Shown here piece after piece: positions 25,663 through 34,646 of a stretch of 64,000 nt of DNA. Positions within the stretch are counted from its first letter, which is position 1. Every line of letters begins with the position of its first letter. This DNA comes from Fimousia sp045616445 (GTDB lineage: Bacteria; Bacillota; Clostridia; Lachnospirales; Lachnospiraceae). The position numbers and the translations under genes are program-made. The DNA lies in NCBI GenBank assembly GCA_045616445.1, contig JAZLGR010000030.1, forward strand, positions 1-64,000. Reading direction: 5' to 3'. The notes under the pieces were generated by a model. It had not been told where the DNA came from and did no database searches. It saw only the letters and a program-made list of their open reading frames with translations.

Positions 25663-25691
25663 CAAAAAAAGCTGTTGCAACATGCAACAGC
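25663..25691 (-). terminator. Terminator of tRNA operon 2
   Basis: GCTGTTGCA-aca-TGCAACAGC stem. The plus-strand A-run just to its left gives a U-tail on the minus strand. Unlike the operon 1 terminator in sequence. Confidence 0.9.
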
Positions 25692-25700
25692 TTTTCTTCA

Positions 25701-25773
25701 TGAGCGTGCGGGGGATCGAACCCCGGACAACTTGATTAAAAGTCAAGTGCTCTACCGACTGAGCTACACACCC
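25701..25773 (-). tRNA. tRNA-Lys (UUU)
   Basis: Same mature sequence as 23467-23539. Last tRNA of operon 2, just before the terminator. Confidence 0.95.
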
Positions 25774-25803
25774 GTATATAATTCACAACAGCTTCTGCTG
25801 AAA

Positions 25804-25875
25804 CTGGACTAGCTGGATTCGAACCAGCGAATGCGAGGATCAAAACCTCGTGCCTTACCGCTTGGCGATAGCCCA
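25804..25875 (-). tRNA. tRNA-Gln (UUG)
   Basis: Acceptor TGGGCTA/TAGTCCA, anticodon loop TTTTGAT gives UUG, discriminator G as expected for tRNA-Gln. Absent from operon 1, which has tRNA-Leu at its end instead. Confidence 0.95.
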
Positions 25876-25898
25876 ACATCATTCTAAAAGAATGAAAA

Positions 25899-25973
<75 letters not shown>

Positions 25974-26000
25974 ATATAGACCCACAGGTTTCCTCTGTGA

Positions 26001-26071
26001 AGCGGGTGATGGGAATCGAACCCACGTGTCCAGCTTGGAAGGCTGGTGTTCTACCATTGAACTACACCCGC
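26001..26071 (-). tRNA. tRNA-Gly (UCC)
   Basis: Identical to 23646-23716. Confidence 0.95.
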
Positions 26072-26091
26072 ATGAAATTGTAAAAAAAATA

Positions 26092-26166
26092 TCGGGGTGA
26101 CAGGATTCGAACCTGCGGCCTCTTGATCCCAAATCAAGCGCTCTAGCCAAGCTGAGCCACACCCCG
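26092..26166 (-). tRNA. tRNA-Pro (UGG)
   Basis: Identical to 23726-23800. First tRNA of operon 2. Confidence 0.95.
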
Positions 26167-26198
26167 ATAGTGCTAGTACGTTTCTCAACGCAAGATAC

Positions 26199-26227
26199 AT
26201 ATTATCATTGCTCCTGGAAAAAGTCAA
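26199..26227 (-). promoter_or_regulatory. tRNA operon 2 promoter
   Basis: -35 TTGACT (26222-26227), 17-nt spacer, -10 TAATAT (26199-26204) on the minus strand. The -10 and downstream leader match operon 1 closely; the spacer and upstream flank do not. Confidence 0.85.
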
Positions 26228-26255
26228 CTACTTTTTTAAATCTTTTTTGGATCTG

Positions 26256-26287
26256 AAAAAATCCCCCGAAATTACTTTCGGGGGATT
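26256..26287 (-). terminator. Terminator of the acidic-tail protein gene
   Basis: AATCCCCCGAAA/TTTCGGGGGATT stem, with plus-strand As at 26256-26261 giving the U-tail. Confidence 0.9.
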
Positions 26288-26316
26288 CGTCATTCATTGA
26301 TCATTTAAAATTCGGA

Positions 26317-26628
26317 TTATTCTTCCTCTTCAGCTTCTGCTTCTTCTTCAGCTGCTTCTTCTTCAGCTTCAGCTTCTTCTGCTTCTTCACCGTCTTTTTC
26401 TAAATCTTCATAGAAATCTTCGTCGAAGTTTTCATCAAAATCATCGTCAAAGTCTTCTAAATAGTCAGGTGTGAAGTAACGGTATACGCCATAAGCGATA
26501 CCAGCGATTGCTACTACTGCACCGATGATAGCAAGTGCGAATACGAATTTCTTCTGGCAATCATCTTTCTTGTTGATCATTTCTGCGATTTTTAAACCTG
26601 CGATTAATTCTGTTACGTTATCTCTCAT
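26317..26628 (-). CDS. Small single-pass membrane protein with Glu/Asp tail
   Basis: 103 residues from the ATG at 26628 (GAAAGGA box); the track-length frame begins 13 codons earlier without such a box. A short amphipathic N-terminus (VTELIAGLKIAEMINKK) precedes one transmembrane helix (about 32-52). The C-terminal half is almost all Asp/Glu with Phe, Tyr and Ala (a final stretch alternating E and A). Family not recognised. The tail could bind cations or basic proteins, but this is a guess. It has its own terminator, so it is a single-gene unit. Confidence 0.75.
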   Translation of the reverse strand: MRDNVTELIAGLKIAEMINKKDDCQKKFVFALAIIGAVVAIAGIAYGVYRYFTPDYLEDFDDDFDENFDEDFYEDLEKDGEEAEEAEAEEEAAEEEAEAEEEE

Positions 26629-26711
26629 TGTTAACAGTCCTTTCTTTCTTAAATTTTGTAAGATCACGGTCTTATCTTTATATATATTATAGCATTATCT
26701 ATAAAAAACTG

Positions 26712-28931
26712 CTATACCTTTTTCAGTTTTGCGAAGGATGCAAACATCTTCTTGCGTCCAACTCTCTCGAATTCCACGGTAACCTCGTAGTCACGACCGC
26801 CCTTGACGAGCTCAACCACAACGCCGCGGCCAAACTTCACATGGCTGACAGTATCTCCTACTGCGTAATCTACAGAAGCAGAGGAATTCACAGTAAATTC
26901 TCTGGATCTGGCTGCAGACTGCTGATAGTAAGACTTTCTTGTTCCCATACCCCGGTTGGTGGAGAAGAGGGCTTTGGCTGGATCCTTGGTCTTTAAATTC
27001 ACGCCAGGTTCCACTTTAAGCAGTTCTTCCGGAATCTCATCGATAAAGCGGGATACCTTATTAAACTGCATACGTCCATGCATCATACGATGCTTCGCTG
27101 CACTGATATAGAGTTTCTGCTTCGCACGGGTAATACCCACATAGCAGAGTCTTCGTTCTTCCTCAATGTCATCCTTATCATCAGACATCAGTGTCATATA
27201 GCTAGGGAAGATACCATCTTCCATTCCCACTAAAAAGACATATGGGAATTCCAATCCCTTGGCACTATGAAGCGTCATAAGAACCACGCGCTCATCGGAG
27301 GAATCAAGGGAATCCACATCTGCCACTAAGGCAATCTCTTCTAAGAGTTCTCCCAAAGTAGGATTCTCAGCGGAAAGCTCATATTCTGTAATCTTATTGA
27401 GCAGTTCATCGATATTCTCAAGTCTTGCCTTGGCTTCCTCGGAATCGTCAAGCTGCAGATCTACCAGATAGCCGGTTTCCTTGGTTACTGCTTCAAAAAG
27501 CTCTACCAGAGTGCCTGTCTGGGCAATTCTTCGAAAACGCTGAATCTGCTCTGCAAAATCAAGGACTTTCTTAGATGCGCTCTTCAGGGTTGGGATATTA
27601 TGAGCCTCGATACAGGCATCCATAAAGCTGATTTCATGCTCAAAGGCATAATCTGCCACCTTATTGATGGAAGTAGCCCCAATGCCTCTTTTGGGTACAT
27701 TGATAATACGGCGAACGGCAAGATCGTCATATCCATTATCAATCACCTTCAGATAAGCAAGAATATCCTTAACCTCCTTACGGGAGTAGAAATTGATACC
27801 ACCCACAATCTTATATGGGATGTTCCTTAATAAGAACTTCTCTTCTAACACACGGGACTGGGCATTGGTACGGTAAAGAATGGCCATATCCTTGTAGGAA
27901 ACGCCATCCCGGTTTTTACGGTCAATCTCTGCCACAACCCTGTCAGCTTCCTCATATTCTGTCTCATACTGGTGAAAATCGATCTCATCCCCAACTTCAT
28001 TCTCTGTCCAGAGGCGCTTTGCCTTACGTCCCTTATTATTACGGATGACTTCATTAGCTGCGTTTAAGATATTCTGGGTGGAACGATAATTCTGTTCCAG
28101 CTTGATGACAGTTGCTTCCTTAAAGATATTCTCAAAATTCAAAATATTATAAATATTGGCACCACGGAACTTGTAGATGGACTGATCATCGTCTCCTACA
28201 ACGCAGAGGTTGCGGTGCTTCTTTGCCAGCATGCTGACAAAGGTAAACTGCACGGTGTTGGTATCCTGATACTCATCCACCATGATATAACGAAGACGAT
28301 TCTGGAAAATCTCGAGAACCTCTGGATGAAACTGAAACAATTCCACGGTCTTAACCAGGAGATCGTCAAAATCCAAGGCATTATTCGCCTTTAACTGCTT
28401 CTGATATTCCGTATAAATCTTAGCCACCTGGCCTTCACGGAACTTGCCACGGCTCTGCATCTCATATTCAGACGGTGTAATCAGCTCGTCCTTGGCCTTG
28501 GAGATTGCTCCAAGGACAGAGCGTTCCGGAAACTGCTTCTTATCGATGTTAAGACGCTTCATCACGTCGCGAATGACCGTCTTCTGGTCATCTGTGTCAT
28601 AGATGGTAAAATGTCTGTCGTAACCGATCAGATCGATATACTGGCGCAGAATACGCACACAGGCAGAGTGAAAGGTGCTGACCCAGATATGCTCTGATCC
28701 AAAGCCTACCAGGGCATCCACTCGCTCACGCATCTCCTGAGCCGCCTTGTTGGTAAATGTGATTGCCATAATATTATACGGATTGACGCCCATCTCATCG
28801 ATCAGATAGGCGATACGGTGTGTCAGAACTCTTGTCTTTCCTGATCCTGCTCCCGCAAGTAAGAGCAGCGGACCCTCCGTACAAAATACAGCCTCTCTCT
28901 GTTGTTCATTCAATGTATCATAAATGCTCAT
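26712..28931 (-). CDS. pcrA: ATP-dependent DNA helicase PcrA/UvrD
   Basis: Superfamily 1A 3'-5' helicase, 739 residues, acting in repair and in removal of RecA or stalled complexes. Motif I AGAGSGKTRVL (about 26-36), motif Ia TFTNKAAQEMR, motif II DEYQDTN, motif III GDDDQSIYKFRGA, motif IV QNYRST, motif V LMTLHSAKGLEFP, motif VI VGITRAK. The C-terminal ~60 residues (VDYAVGDTVSHVKFGRGVVVEL) form the Tudor-like domain that contacts RNA polymerase in Gram-positive PcrA. Confidence 0.95.
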   Translation of the reverse strand: MSIYDTLNEQQREAVFCTEGPLLLLAGAGSGKTRVLTHRIAYLIDEMGVNPYNIMAITFTNKAAQEMRERVDALVGFGSEHIWVSTFHSACVRILRQYIDLIGYDRHFTIYDTDDQKTVIRDVMKRLNIDKKQFPERSVLGAISKAKDELITPSEYEMQSRGKFREGQVAKIYTEYQKQLKANNALDFDDLLVKTVELFQFHPEVLEIFQNRLRYIMVDEYQDTNTVQFTFVSMLAKKHRNLCVVGDDDQSIYKFRGANIYNILNFENIFKEATVIKLEQNYRSTQNILNAANEVIRNNKGRKAKRLWTENEVGDEIDFHQYETEYEEADRVVAEIDRKNRDGVSYKDMAILYRTNAQSRVLEEKFLLRNIPYKIVGGINFYSRKEVKDILAYLKVIDNGYDDLAVRRIINVPKRGIGATSINKVADYAFEHEISFMDACIEAHNIPTLKSASKKVLDFAEQIQRFRRIAQTGTLVELFEAVTKETGYLVDLQLDDSEEAKARLENIDELLNKITEYELSAENPTLGELLEEIALVADVDSLDSSDERVVLMTLHSAKGLEFPYVFLVGMEDGIFPSYMTLMSDDKDDIEEERRLCYVGITRAKQKLYISAAKHRMMHGRMQFNKVSRFIDEIPEELLKVEPGVNLKTKDPAKALFSTNRGMGTRKSYYQQSAARSREFTVNSSASVDYAVGDTVSHVKFGRGVVVELVKGGRDYEVTVEFERVGRKKMFASFAKLKKV

Positions 28932-28985
28932 ATACTAGTTGTAACTCCTTATAAAACAAACGTTCGAATATCCATATTATAGCAC

Positions 28986-29018
28986 AAAAAAAGAGTTTCG
29001 CAAATGAAACTCTTTTTT
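28986..29018 (-). terminator. Terminator between the kinase-like gene and pcrA
   Basis: AGAGTTTC-n6-GAAACTCT stem flanked by A and T runs, giving an eight-base U-tail on the minus strand. Confidence 0.88.
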
Positions 29019-29040
29019 CTCTCTCTATTAATTTTTATGA

Positions 29041-30090
29041 TTAACTCTGATAATGCTTTAAGGTGTCCACGATACGTTCCACCGTTCCCTGGAATCCATA
29101 TGCCGCTGTGTTCAGAGAGATATCATAATTAACTGCATCCTTCCAGTCAAGACCGGTGAAGAATTCATAATATTTCCCATAGGTATCATCCTGTTTTTTC
29201 ACAAGTCTGCGTGCCTGCTTCAGATTCAGATTTTTATTCCCGTGCATAACTCTCTCTACACGAAGATCGAATGGTGCAGTCAGGTAGATGCTGATATGGG
29301 GAATATTATTGTTAGTCAGGATTGCATTGGCGCAATGACCCATGATCACAAAATCTTCTTCCAACGCCAGGTTCTGTAAAAGCTCGCTCTGGTTGAAGAA
29401 TACCGCATCCCTCTTGGAAAGCCCATGATAACGATTAAAGTCTTTAAGATGCTGGAAGAATCCCTTCTTCTGCTCATGAGCGAAGGAAACCTCCTCCGGA
29501 TCTGCATAGATATACTGTGCCTTATTCAGTGCATCGCGGTCATAAGAGAAACCGCCATGGTCACGAATATAATCCTTTTCTGCATCCAGACGCTTTAATA
29601 CTTCATCAAATATCTCATCGTCATAATAGTTGATGTGAAGTCGATCTGCCACTTCAAAGCCGATTCCTGTACCGCCGCATCCATAGGCGCGCTCAATACA
29701 GATAATAAAGTGATCGTGTTCCCCAAATCGATGAGTGAAGGAAGATTTCGCAAGCAATTCTGCACGGTGTTTGTCCAGAATATCCACATTAATCTGGCTA
29801 TCTGGAAGCTCCAGCACTTCATTGAGTATCTTTTCATACTCACGCATCAGCTGGCTGCGAACCCTGTCATTTGGAATGGTTCGAGCCATGTTTGAAATCA
29901 GTGCCAGTTCATTGCGAAGAACATATCCTTCGCCTTCCTCCATCTTCTCCACCATATCTTCAATGGCGTTAACTCGGCCGATATTAAATACTCGTCCCAG
30001 ATTAGAGCCAAGCATCATATATACCTGTTCATCCAGGTAATAGATTCTGGCAGCAAGCTTCTGAAGTTCTTCATGTGTATAATGCTTCAT
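29041..30090 (-). CDS. Cytidylate-kinase-like family protein with N-terminal extension
   Basis: 349 residues. The C-terminal ~215 residues match the cytidylate_kin2 type: a glycine-rich loop ERAYGCGGTGIGFEVADRLH (about 132-151), YYDDEIFDEVLKR, then GHCANAILTNN and RVERVMHG. The loop lacks the GKS/GKT of classical P-loops, as is usual in this family. The N-terminal ~125 residues (HEELQKLAARIYYLDEQVYMMLGSN...) are helical and unassigned. Substrate unknown. It is cotranscribed with the antiporter gene 14 nt upstream and followed by a terminator. Confidence 0.8.
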   Translation of the reverse strand: MKHYTHEELQKLAARIYYLDEQVYMMLGSNLGRVFNIGRVNAIEDMVEKMEEGEGYVLRNELALISNMARTIPNDRVRSQLMREYEKILNEVLELPDSQINVDILDKHRAELLAKSSFTHRFGEHDHFIICIERAYGCGGTGIGFEVADRLHINYYDDEIFDEVLKRLDAEKDYIRDHGGFSYDRDALNKAQYIYADPEEVSFAHEQKKGFFQHLKDFNRYHGLSKRDAVFFNQSELLQNLALEEDFVIMGHCANAILTNNNIPHISIYLTAPFDLRVERVMHGNKNLNLKQARRLVKKQDDTYGKYYEFFTGLDWKDAVNYDISLNTAAYGFQGTVERIVDTLKHYQS

Positions 30091-30104
30091 ACCTTTCTAC
30101 CTCC

Positions 30105-31457
30105 TTACCTGATGAAGAATACCAGGGTATCAATTAAGAATACCGGTATTAAAATCTTGAATGCCCAGAATACATAGCCGAAGAAGGATGGCATCTTGAT
30201 ACCATTTTCATCGGAAATGGCTTTTACCATGAAGTTAGGTGCGTTACCAATATAGGAGTTTGCCCCCATGAATACGGCACCGCAGGAGATGGCAAGCAGC
30301 ATATTATATGGGATATAGCCTAAGCTTGTCAAAATACCTTCCGCGTACTTCATAGCTCCGGTGGTTGTCAGGAACACAAGGTATGTCGGTGTGTTATCTA
30401 AAAAGCTTGACAGTGCTCCGGTTACCCAGAACATCTGAACCGGACGGGTCAGGCCAAGCTGTGGACCTAATACCTTTAAAATCATCAGTGCTGGCTGCAT
30501 GGTAATGAAGATACCAATGAACAGCACTGCTACTTCTTCGATGGCGCCCCATGTAAAATGGTTCGCGATACGAATTTTCTTACTGGTTGTCTTGAAGGAT
30601 AAACCTGCTGCCACTAAGATAATGACACATTCAATAATCGCTGGCAAACTAAGTGTTACTTCTCCAAAGAGATGAATGCCAAGTACCTCCCCGGCCGCAT
30701 TCTGCATGAATGCCATATCAGGCAGCACTCCGCTTAAAATAACAGCTGCAACGATCATTGCGATAAAAATCAGGTTATGAAGCCCCTTTAAGGTAATCTT
30801 CGTACCTGGTTTACGAATATCTGGCATAAGCCCTTCGCGAATATCTTTCTGATAGTTCTTGCGGTCAATAAAATAGAAGATTGTAAGAACCAAAAGCATA
30901 TTGAAAATTAAAATTGGCAGTATGTGCATGCTCCAGAAGAAAGGAACGCCTCGTGAAAAGCCCATTAACAGTGGTGGATCACCGATTGGTGTGAGACATC
31001 CACCCATGTTGGATACGAGGAAGATGAAGAAGACCATAATATGGGATCTTCGCTTTCTCCAGGAATTCATCTTGATCACTGGTCTTACCATGAGCATGGA
31101 GGAACCGGTGGTTCCGATCACGCTGGATAAGAGTGTTCCTATGGTAAGCAGAATGATGTTGACCCTCGGGGAGCCCGCCAAATCGCCTTCCATAGTGATG
31201 TTACCGGCTACACAATATAAACCAAATAATAATACGATAAATGTCAGGTAGTCGTTTACAATACATTCCAATACGGTTTCAAAGGCATGTGCCGGTCCGA
31301 ACAGTACGGTAAATGGTACGATGAACAGTACAGACCACAGTGCCACCATAATTGGACGGTTTTTTTCCCACCATTCTTCTTTTACAAGAGGAAATATTGC
31401 AATGCTGAGCAACAGCCCTGCAAAAGGGATACAAAGCCAAGCTGGTAAATTTTCCAT
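30105..31457 (-). CDS. NhaD/ArsB-superfamily sodium:proton antiporter
   Basis: 450 residues with about 11-12 transmembrane segments. The signature NMGGCLTPIGDPPLLMGFSRGVPFFW (about 150-175) and GANSYIGNAPNFMVKAI near the C-terminus are typical of the NhaD-like branch of the ion transporter superfamily. Na+/H+ exchange is the likely function; organic anion transport is less likely. A plausible promoter (TTGATT, 17 nt, TACAAT) lies at about 31499-31527. The downstream kinase-like gene suggests a linked but unexplained role. Confidence 0.82.
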   Translation of the reverse strand: MENLPAWLCIPFAGLLLSIAIFPLVKEEWWEKNRPIMVALWSVLFIVPFTVLFGPAHAFETVLECIVNDYLTFIVLLFGLYCVAGNITMEGDLAGSPRVNIILLTIGTLLSSVIGTTGSSMLMVRPVIKMNSWRKRRSHIMVFFIFLVSNMGGCLTPIGDPPLLMGFSRGVPFFWSMHILPILIFNMLLVLTIFYFIDRKNYQKDIREGLMPDIRKPGTKITLKGLHNLIFIAMIVAAVILSGVLPDMAFMQNAAGEVLGIHLFGEVTLSLPAIIECVIILVAAGLSFKTTSKKIRIANHFTWGAIEEVAVLFIGIFITMQPALMILKVLGPQLGLTRPVQMFWVTGALSSFLDNTPTYLVFLTTTGAMKYAEGILTSLGYIPYNMLLAISCGAVFMGANSYIGNAPNFMVKAISDENGIKMPSFFGYVFWAFKILIPVFLIDTLVFFIR

Positions 31458-31594
31458 CTTTTTTGTCCTCCTTATATGAAAATGGTAAATTCATTCCCGT
31501 ATTGTATTCCTATTTTTAGACAAAATCAATTCAATTTTAAATTTTATTCAATTTTTCAATGTTCTATATTCTATACATTATAATAATGAAAGGT

Positions 31595-32533
31595 CTACAG
31601 CACCATCTTCACGCCGCCATAGATTCCTGCAAGATTTCCCAATGTTGCAACTTTAAACTGGGTGTCGCGGGATGCATGGAATGCATAATTGACAAAATGC
31701 TTTTTGATGGCATCGATTAAGATGTCGCCGGCTTTGCTCATACCGCCACCGATGACAAAGCTTTCCGGATCCATAACACAGGAAATGTAAGCGAGGGCCT
31801 TGCCAAGCATTCTTCCTGTTTCATCCACGATGTGAAGTGCCACTTCATCCCCTTCTCTTGCAAAGTCGAATACTTCCTTGGATGTGATAGTTTCCACGTC
31901 GCGTAATCTGCTAGCCTGATCAGCATGTTTAGCAATGTACTTTTTCGCTACACGTGCCACGCCGTTGGCCGATGTGTACTGTTCGAGGCAGCCACATTTG
32001 CCACATCCACATACTTCTGTTTCGTCGTCAACCATGGTCATATGGCCGATTTCGCCTGCTGCACCGTTGACACCTGGAACGATCTTACCGTTTAAGATGA
32101 CGCCGCCGCCAACGCCGGTACCTAAGGTTACCATAACGATGCTGTTGTGGCCCTTGCCGCCGCCCATCCACATTTCGCCGAGGGCTGCCACATTGGCATC
32201 ATTGCCGGCTTTTGTTGGAAGTCCAGTCAGTTCCTTCATCTCTTTTGCTGCATTGAATACACCCCAGCCTAAGTTTACACAGCCAAGGACACAGCCTTCG
32301 TCATCCACAGGACCAGGAACACCCATTCCGATTCCTTCCACATCACCGATTGCGATGTTTTGTTCCGCTAATTTCTTCTGAATTGCTTCTGCAATGTCTG
32401 GAAGCACATTCACGCCGCCCTTTTCTGTGCGGGTTTTGATTTCCCATGTATCAACTAAAGTTCCATCTGTTTTAAAAAGACCAATCTTAACGGTTGTTCC
32501 ACCGATATCTACACCAAATGCATATTTTTTCAT
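31595..32533 (-). CDS. glk: ROK-family glucokinase
   Basis: Phosphorylates glucose to glucose-6-phosphate in a species using permeases as well as PTS. 312 residues. N-terminal phosphate loop GVDIGGTTVKIGLF; catalytic Asp in KAGNDANVAALGE; ROK zinc motif CGCGKCGCLEQYTSANG (about 173-189); GGGMSKAG near 265. Start with a GGAGG box. No DNA-binding domain, so an enzyme and not a repressor. Monocistronic, divergent from the DUF1836 gene. Confidence 0.93.
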   Translation of the reverse strand: MKKYAFGVDIGGTTVKIGLFKTDGTLVDTWEIKTRTEKGGVNVLPDIAEAIQKKLAEQNIAIGDVEGIGMGVPGPVDDEGCVLGCVNLGWGVFNAAKEMKELTGLPTKAGNDANVAALGEMWMGGGKGHNSIVMVTLGTGVGGGVILNGKIVPGVNGAAGEIGHMTMVDDETEVCGCGKCGCLEQYTSANGVARVAKKYIAKHADQASRLRDVETITSKEVFDFAREGDEVALHIVDETGRMLGKALAYISCVMDPESFVIGGGMSKAGDILIDAIKKHFVNYAFHASRDTQFKVATLGNLAGIYGGVKMVL

Positions 32534-32570
32534 GTTTCACGCCTCCTGTTTTATGTCATATACTGATATA

Positions 32571-32599
32571 ATTTTATTCCTTTTAATCGAAATATTCAA
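32571..32599 (-). promoter_or_regulatory. glk promoter
   Basis: Minus strand: -35 TTGAAT (32594-32599), 17-nt spacer, -10 TAAAAT (32571-32576). It faces away from the DUF1836 gene, whose own -10-like TATAAT lies at about 32629-32634. Confidence 0.6.
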
Positions 32600-32685
32600 C
32601 AAAAGCTTGTTTTCAACTTTTTCAAACTATATAATAATGAGAGTACCTATCGTTATGGGCAATCACCTGTTTTGAAGGAGTATTT

Positions 32686-33327
32686 ATGACTGAATTTACA
32701 AAACTGCTCAACGGCATGCTTCACGTAGAGCATGTGGAACCGGATGAGCTTCCAAACATAGACTTATATATGGATCAGGTAACCACATTTATGGAATCCC
32801 AGCTGGGGGACTGTAAGCGTAACGAGGATGACAAGATCCTTACCAAGACCATGATCAACAATTATTCCAAGAATAAGCTTCTTCCACCATCAGACCGCAA
32901 GAAGTATTCCAAGGACCACATTGTGTTGCTGATCTTTATCTATTATCTGAAAAATTTCCTCTCTATCTCAGACATCAAGAGCCTGATGACACCGCTGGTG
33001 AATTCCTTCCATGATAATGCAGACGCATCCATTTCCTTAGAAAAGATCTACAAGGAGATGCATGACATCGAGACAGAGCGCAATAAGAGCTTCAAGGCAG
33101 ATGTGGCAAGCATTTACGAAGACAGCAGCAAAAGCTTTGAGATGGTAAAGGACAAAGAACAGAAGGATCTTCTCCAGAATATGGCCTTTATCATGAGCCT
33201 TTCCTATGACATTTACCTGAAAAAGCGTATCATCGAGGGCATCATCGACTCGTATATGCCGGATGAAGAGATGAAGGTACCTGCAAAGGGCAAAGGAAAA
33301 GCAAAAGACACAAGAAAGAAAAAATAG
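32686..33327 (+). CDS. DUF1836 domain protein
   Basis: 213 residues. The region about 20-150 (PNIDLYMDQVTTFMESQL...LTKTMINNYSKNKLLPPSDRKKYSKDHIVLLIFIYYLKNFLSISDIKSLM) matches the DUF1836 family, whose N-terminal part resembles a MerR-like winged helix. DNA binding is therefore possible but unproven. The Lys-rich C-terminus (KGKGKAKDTRKKK) fits a nucleic-acid contact. Single gene with AAGGAG box and its own terminator. Confidence 0.82.
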   Translation: MTEFTKLLNGMLHVEHVEPDELPNIDLYMDQVTTFMESQLGDCKRNEDDKILTKTMINNYSKNKLLPPSDRKKYSKDHIVLLIFIYYLKNFLSISDIKSLMTPLVNSFHDNADASISLEKIYKEMHDIETERNKSFKADVASIYEDSSKSFEMVKDKEQKDLLQNMAFIMSLSYDIYLKKRIIEGIIDSYMPDEEMKVPAKGKGKAKDTRKKK

Positions 33328-33337
33328 ACTGACATAA

Positions 33338-33367
33338 AAAGGAGATGTTCCACGGAACACCTCCTTT
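33338..33367. terminator. Terminator shared by convergent genes
   Basis: AAAGGAG-a-TGTTCC pairs with GGAACA-c-CTCCTTT. A/T runs on both sides allow function in both directions. Confidence 0.85.
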
Positions 33368-33401
33368 ATTCTTTGCACATATTTACTTCACGGTTCTGAT
33401 C

Positions 33402-34361
33402 TTAATAGCTGCTCTTTCTTGCCGTTCTTGCAATGGCAAATGTACCGATCAGAATGATCAACTCGATGACGGACATGATACCAATGATGATCAGACATAC
33501 CTTACGGTCTCCGGAATCTGCTTTTGCCTGGAAAGCTACGAATTCTTCCTTGCTTACATTGCCTTTATAACAGTAGAACTGATCAAATCCATCTAAATCA
33601 TAGGCTTCGATACGATCCTCCACCTGTTTACCGATAACAGTTACTGTCTCAGTGGCAGTGATCTTCTGATAAGAGATATCATAGGTTAAATCCCCGATCT
33701 CTGAACCCGTCTGAAGAAAACCATCCTTCTGATCGTTTTCAACAACCTTAAATGGGTATTTGCTATTATTTAGATAATCTTTACAGAAGCTATTGAGTTC
33801 CTGGGCACTAAAATACACAGTTTCGGATGTAACGCCTTCTTTGATCTGGTTGCTGTGTAATTTGTAATCACCGATCATCAGCGGGTTGGAAAAGTATCCA
33901 GACTTGATGGTTGGTTTTTTCGGATTGTGATACTTCTTACCATGCATACGGATTGTTTCTTTACGGTCACTGGATGCAGGCTCCCAGGATCTCATCAGAT
34001 GTTTTTCTATCTTTGTTTCATCATCATTCGGATCGTTCTTGTCATGTTCATCCACGATCACTTCACGTTCCTCTACAACAAACATCTTCTGATAGAGTGT
34101 GCGGTAAAGATATTCTGCGTTCTCTGCCTTCACACCAAGGTCTTTATCTACTAATACACCGTCGTTGGCAAGTTCCGGTTTTCCGCTGAAAAGAACTAAT
34201 TTGCCTTCATTGGCAGAATCTACTTTTCCATCTGTTTCCACGATCAATTCATTCAGTTTGTTCGCACGTTCCGGACTGTTCACATGGTAGGAATATCCAA
34301 AAAAGATGGATATCAATACACACACAATAAAAATCAGCCCAGTGCAGCCAATTGCTCTCAT
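33402..34361 (-). CDS. TMEM43-family membrane protein
   Basis: 319 residues. An N-terminal transmembrane helix (about 5-22) and a C-terminal one (about 288-310) bracket a ~260-residue exported domain. The segment DSANEGKLVLFSGKPELANDGVLVDKDLGV (about 48-77) and the later W and Y-rich repeats resemble the TMEM43/LUMA family, which also occurs in bacteria. No enzymatic motif was seen. Start with an AAGGAGG box. Probably an envelope protein of unknown role. The family call rests on one conserved segment and the topology. Confidence 0.65.
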   Translation of the reverse strand: MRAIGCTGLIFIVCVLISIFFGYSYHVNSPERANKLNELIVETDGKVDSANEGKLVLFSGKPELANDGVLVDKDLGVKAENAEYLYRTLYQKMFVVEEREVIVDEHDKNDPNDDETKIEKHLMRSWEPASSDRKETIRMHGKKYHNPKKPTIKSGYFSNPLMIGDYKLHSNQIKEGVTSETVYFSAQELNSFCKDYLNNSKYPFKVVENDQKDGFLQTGSEIGDLTYDISYQKITATETVTVIGKQVEDRIEAYDLDGFDQFYCYKGNVSKEEFVAFQAKADSGDRKVCLIIIGIMSVIELIILIGTFAIARTARKSSY

Positions 34362-34444
34362 GCATTGTCCTCCTTACTTTTCAAATATCAATTATTATAC
34401 GTTTATATTATACGATAATGTGACGTATTTGTGTAGGTACTAAT

Positions 34445-34591
34445 GAAGTTTCCATACCATTAAAAAAGTGTGCTTCGCACACTTCGCGCCCGAGCGGAAT
34501 GCGAAGCATTAACTACCACTCCGCGAGGTGCGCATCCACCCGGAGGGTTTTTTAATATACAGAAAACGAAGTTTCCTGTATATTAAAAAAA
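34445..34591. repeat. Compact structured element bounded by direct repeats
   Basis: Three GC-rich hairpins in a row (GTGTGC/GCACAC 34468-34482; CTTCGC/GCGAAG 34482-34506; CTCCG-GGTG/CACC-CGGAG 34519-34545). The third is followed by six Ts; the first ends in six Us when read on the minus strand. A 15-bp AT palindrome (34548-34591) follows. The 9-mer GAAGTTTCC occurs at 34445 and 34568. It is far more GC-rich than its flanks. Candidate small RNA, or a non-autonomous mobile or REPIN-like element. Confidence 0.65.
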
Positions 34592-34620
34592 GGAACCATC
34601 TATCATTTATAGATGATTCC
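34585..34620 (-). terminator. Terminator of the YerC-like gene
   Basis: GGAACCATCTAT-n5-ATAGATGATTCC stem, with seven As on the plus side (34585-34591) giving a U-tail on the minus strand. Confidence 0.85.
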
Positions 34621-34646
34621 TGATTCTCTTCATAAAGGCCGAATGC

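Noticed and set aside
25402..25746. 114-residue open frame on the minus strand
   Set aside because: It spans array B, the tRNA terminator and part of tRNA-Lys; it is a by-product of the repeats.
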